Source of the DNA: Theobroma cacao
Lineage: Eukaryota; Streptophyta; Magnoliopsida; Malvales; Malvaceae
DNA: 64,000 nt
Reading direction: 5' to 3'
Assembly: GCF_000208745.1 (NCBI RefSeq)
Contig: NC_030851.1
Location: forward strand, 10,661,250-10,725,249
Position 1 is the first letter of the stretch; every line of letters starts with the position of its first letter. Below are positions 60,551 to 64,000 of this stretch, piece after piece. The position numbers were made by a program, and so were the translations under genes. Below the pieces are notes generated by a model, which was given only the letters and a program-made list of their open reading frames with translations, was not told where the DNA came from and searched no databases.

Positions 60551-62210
60551 ATTTATTCCTTATTTATGTCTTCAGTGTACCTTGTTGCACATGACTGCTT
60601 AACTCACTGGTGCATGTGTGCTATGTTTTGCAGATCCAGCGCAGACAGTATGAGGATCTTGACAGTTTGCTGATCGTGCCGAGAGAGAAGTGGGCGTTCA
60701 ACGTTGCAATTAACACCCACTGTAAGTGGTCGCAGCTGCATTACATCACAAAGACTCTCTAATAGAAAGGGGAGTACGATCTAGTTAAGGGTACCTGCTT
60801 CGGAATGCTCCTGAACGTTTATCCACAAGGGTACTTTTGTGCCGGTCTCTTGCACAGCATCATGATTTGTCAGATCACTGAGAGCCAGTCAATGGACCAC
60901 GAGCTATGGTTTGCCATTGGCAAGAGCAAGGCGCGGCTATCAAAGCAGGAGTTCTGCCTCATCATCGAGCTGAAGTTTGGTCTAATGCCCGATGTGTTTA
61001 GACGATCGTACGAGGTTGCTGCGGAGGGAATTCATGCAAGATACTAGAACGGGCAGAACAACGTTAAGCTGTAAGCTTTGTTTGATACCTTCATCGGGGG
61101 TAACTTTCAGCGACCAGGAGACGCGACCAAGATGGCATTCGTCTTGATCGCGAATAACATTTTATTTGGTCAAGACTACCATAGACGAGTGACGCCTTGG
61201 TTGCTGTCATTGGTGGAGGACATTGACGCTTGGAATGTCTTCCCACGGGGACACTATGTTTGGAAGTTGACCTTGGATTACCTTTTGAAGGGGTTCGAAG
61301 TTCCTGACTTTAGCGTGACAAAGGAAACTCGGTTACTCTACAACATTTACAGATTCGCATGGGTGATACAGGTACTATAACGTAACGTTTTTCAGTTTCC
61401 TTTCGAACAAAAAATTTATGGGTGCAGTCGTTTATGATTGACGGTCTGATAATGGTTACATTTGACATGCAGTTTTGGGTAATGGAGGCAATTTCGACGC
61501 TCGAAAAAATAGTTGCCCCCTTTGGTCCAAAGGACAACGTTCACCCACGAATGTGCAAATGGGATTGCAATCAGAAGCCAAAAGACTTCTACAAGGCAAT
61601 TCAAAAGTTAGAGTCATCTGACCAAGTAAGTGAATAGCTACTAATTTTTACGTTATATTTGTAAAATAATTTTCCCTATTCGATAATGACAACATTTTAT
61701 TTGTTTATTTGCAGTTGTGGGCACTGGAGACGTTGGAACCCACCGCGAATGAGGCCCTTCGGGAGTATTTTGTGGACCTTGATGTCCCATTATCTGAGGG
61801 CCACGAGTACGTGCCAATAGGGCACATGGAGGATCGGTCGGATTGGGGCTTAGGTGCGAGGCAAAAAAAGAGAAGCTTGAATGAGAAAATAGCCTTGGTG
61901 GCACGAAACAGATGCGTACCACCGCTGCTTTAGTTGATGAGTTGATGGATGAAGGGGACGACCATGGTCAAGGTAGTGAACATCCGGTAAGGACAATTAT
62001 AATGGTTTTGTGTTCTCCAATTCCATTTGTGATTATTGAATAACATTTCTGTGTTTGCAGTTGGACCATGAGCCGGCAGCTCTAGAACCACCCACTTGTC
62101 CTCCTCAAATGCAGAGTGGAAACGACAGTCGGTAAGATCGGTTCTAACAGTTTGTGTTCTACATTCTCACATATGTTTATCGAGTAACACAGTAATTTCT
62201 GTAATTGCAG

Positions 62211-62676
62211 TTTACGAAAGACACGACAGGTCCTCAAGCACCGATCGGTCCAGCTCAACCGTAAACAGCTAACGAGCCAACAATAAGGATATTAAAATTG
62301 TAACGGTTAATGTTCAACAATTTCATACATGATTATTGAATAACACAATTATATATGTAATTGCAATTTACGAAAGTGACGACAGGTCTTGAAGCACCGA
62401 TCGGTCCGGCTCCACCGCAGATAGCTAACGAGCTGACGGTAAGGATATTAAAGTTGTAACGGTTAATGTTCAACAATTCCATACATGATTATTGAATAAC
62501 ATAGTTATATATGTAATTGCAGTATGCGGAAGCGACGACAAGTCCTGAAGCAACGATCGGTCTGGCTCCTCTGCAGACTGCTAACAAGCCACTGGTTAGG
62601 ATATTAAAGTTGTAACGGTTAATGTTCAACAATTCCATATGATTATTGAATAACACAGTTATATATGTTATTATAG
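62211..62676 (+). repeat. Tandemly triplicated exon-intron unit (about 155 bp)
   Basis: Three copies start at 62211, 62367 and 62523 (periods 156, 156 and about 154). Each has a 72-nt exon starting TTTACG/TTTACG/TATGCGG and an 84-nt intron with 'aaggatattaaa.ttgtaacggttaatgttcaacaatt.catacatgattattgaataac'. Because 72 is a multiple of three, the extra exons keep frame. Copy 1 has lost its donor (AT for GT) and carries a stop, and copy 2 has lost its acceptor (AA for AG). Confidence 0.8.
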
Positions 62677-63029
62677 TTGACCCAGTCAAGAACAGTCAAT
62701 GAAGGAGCAGTCACAACCCGCCAGCTCCAACGGATCATGCACAAGCATGAAAAAGAGATGTTGGAGCTAAAGGCTTCAATTCAATTATTGAGTGTAGCAA
62801 TGCAGATGCTTGAGGATCATATCGTTGGTTGGATTCTTGACGACCTTAAATCACAAGTACGTTATTCTATCTTTGCTTGTATTTTGATGGTTTACGTTTA
62901 GCAACTGTTTAGACTGTGTTTTCTTGATGGTTTGATGGTTTTTGGGGTTAAGTGGTAGTGGTTTAACTGGTTTTTTGTCATTAGCAGGTTAGGCATTTGT
63001 ATTATAGTTAGTTATTGCCATGTCAGTTT

Positions 63030-63355
63030 TAGCGTGTCACAACGTTTGATTTGATATGCATGGCGTGTCAGAACATTTTGCTTGTTATCCTTGGCGTGTC
63101 ACCAAGTTTATCTTGTTATGCATGGTGTGTCACAACATTTTAATTGTTTTGCATGGCGTGTCACAACATTTTCCTCGTTATCCTTGGCGTGTCACCAAGT
63201 TTATCTTGTTATGCATAGCGTGTCACAACATTTTAATTGTTTTGCATGGTGTGTCACAACATTATCCTCATTATCCTTGACGTGTCACTAAGTTTATCTT
63301 GTTATGCATGGCGTGTCACAACATTTTAATTGTTTTGTATGGCGTGTGACAACAT
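63030..63355. repeat. 31-bp minisatellite with 93-bp higher-order unit, in an intron
   Basis: The same 31-bp family as at 60.3-60.55 kb. 'TTGGCGTGTCACCAAG' type units at 63091, 63184 and 63277 are 93 bp apart (three 31-bp subunits), forming a higher-order repeat. It lies in the intron between the coiled-coil and acidic exons (62857-63415). Confidence 0.8.
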
Positions 63356-64000
63356 TTTACTGTTTATGGTTTGTGGTATTTTATGAGGTAACTAATGGTT
63401 TTTTCAATTTTGTAGGGCGGTCCATCTCACGGTGCTGGTCTGGAGCACGATGATGCTGATGATGGACAACATCATGAACCTGGTGTTGACATTGACGATG
63501 ACATTCTTGGTGCTGACGGAGAGCACGTAATTCATGTCGATAACATCATCGAAGAAGTTATGGCAGTGGATGTCACCCTTCAGTCAGCTGATGCTGAAGG
63601 AGACATCTTCCTCCGACCGATGCATTCGTCGACGCAGCAGCATGAGCTATTTTTTTTTTATCGTGGGAGCACTCTTGATACAGTTGAGATACGGTCATCG
63701 TCACCAGAGTCATCTATTGTCCATCATGGTGCAGTAGAAATTTTAGACCCAATTGAGAGGGCACGGTTGAAAATGGCGAGCAAATACATGGCAAGCCCAT
63801 TCGTCGACCCCTTAGTGACCCGTCGAGATGTGAGGGATAAAATTGTAGAAGACTACGAAGCTTTCAAGAAAGAGGAGTCCGCGAGGTAAGCTCGTAAATA
63901 AAATTGCAAATATTGTTTTTTAATGAAATAGTTATCCACCAAGACTTATGAAATTCATTATGTTACATATGTAGGCGTAACGTCGGCATCTTAGAGGATC

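Larger units (their letters stand above)
59280..64000 (+). mobile_element. Mutator-like element of the ULP1-carrying (Kaonashi) type, right end beyond the window
   Basis: A gene with a DUF1985-like region and downstream coiled coil, the architecture found upstream of ULP1 (C48) protease domains in plant Mutator-like elements, is preceded by a minisatellite that may be part of a long terminal inverted repeat. The true left end may lie nearer 58846, where a 'ggggatatttttttttt' start is seen. No transposase, 9-bp target duplication or right terminus is in view, so the boundaries are uncertain. The protease itself would lie to the right. Confidence 0.5.
60056..64000 (+). pseudogene. Decayed DUF1985/ULP1-type transposon gene, 3' end outside the window
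   Basis: Exons suggested by splice sites and reading frame: 60056-60076 (MSAMNEE), 60634-61371, 61473-61625, 61715-61986, 62061-62131, three copies of a 72-nt exon in 62211-62676, a coiled-coil exon 62677-62856, an acidic exon 63416-63885 and the start of another at 63975. The second exon has a DUF1985-like block (ELWFAIGKSKARLSKQEFCL, then FPRGHYVWKLTLDYL). In-frame stops occur at 60760-60765 (TAA TAG), 61045-61047 and 61072-61074. A 1-nt loss near 61890 shifts frame within exon 4. The stops are all CAA/CAG-to-TAA/TAG-type changes. A C48 protease domain is expected further right but is not in view. Confidence 0.6.

Overview
This is plant nuclear DNA, almost certainly from a eudicot. Genes have short exons with GT-AG introns, intergenic DNA is very AT-rich, and there are LTR retrotransposons, a chloroplast-targeted enzyme, an expansin and a clathrin light chain. 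The style of the repeats suggests a rosid, perhaps a malvid, but that is only an impression.

Layout. 198-2490 (+): protochlorophyllide oxidoreductase, 5 exons. 3021-6122 (-): single-exon PRP6/STA1 splicing factor, convergent with it. 6.1-14.1 kb: gene-poor AT-rich DNA with a MITE-like region (182-bp tandem duplication) and a minisatellite-like array. 14201-16963 (+): polyol/monosaccharide transporter, PLT4 type. 18129-23858: Ty1/copia element on the minus strand with both LTRs and a perfect 5-bp target duplication (AACAA). About 24.28-32.71 kb: a second, plus-strand copia element whose gag is split by a 3,016-bp solo LTR (25042-28057, target duplication GATGG). 33500-35870 and 38791-40297 (+): tandem epoxide-hydrolase-like genes; the first has a 1-bp frameshift, the second is intact. 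42126-42405: RNase H remnant of a LINE-type element. 42911-44699 (-): LanC-like protein (GCL2 type), 6 exons. 45015-46188: giant imperfect inverted repeat. 46524-46596 (-): tRNA-Phe(GAA). 47231-49753 (+): clathrin light chain, 3 exons. 51879-54608 (-): beta-expansin (EXPB1 type), 4 exons. 55-59 kb: little recognisable. About 59.3 kb to the window end: a Mutator-like element with minisatellites and a decayed DUF1985/ULP1-type gene that runs off the right edge.

PLT4, GCL2, CLC and EXPB1 lie in the same order as Arabidopsis At2g20780-At2g20770-At2g20760-At2g20750 (from memory). The block is therefore conserved microsynteny, enlarged here by retrotransposons and by the epoxide hydrolase pair between PLT4 and GCL2. 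The host genes do not form a pathway: they cover chlorophyll synthesis, splicing, sugar or polyol transport, alpha/beta hydrolase chemistry, a LanC-like enzyme, clathrin coats and wall loosening. The most unusual structures are the covarying hairpins in the solo LTR, the large inverted repeat beside the tRNA, and the Mutator-like gene with a triplicated exon-intron unit and inverted minisatellite motifs.
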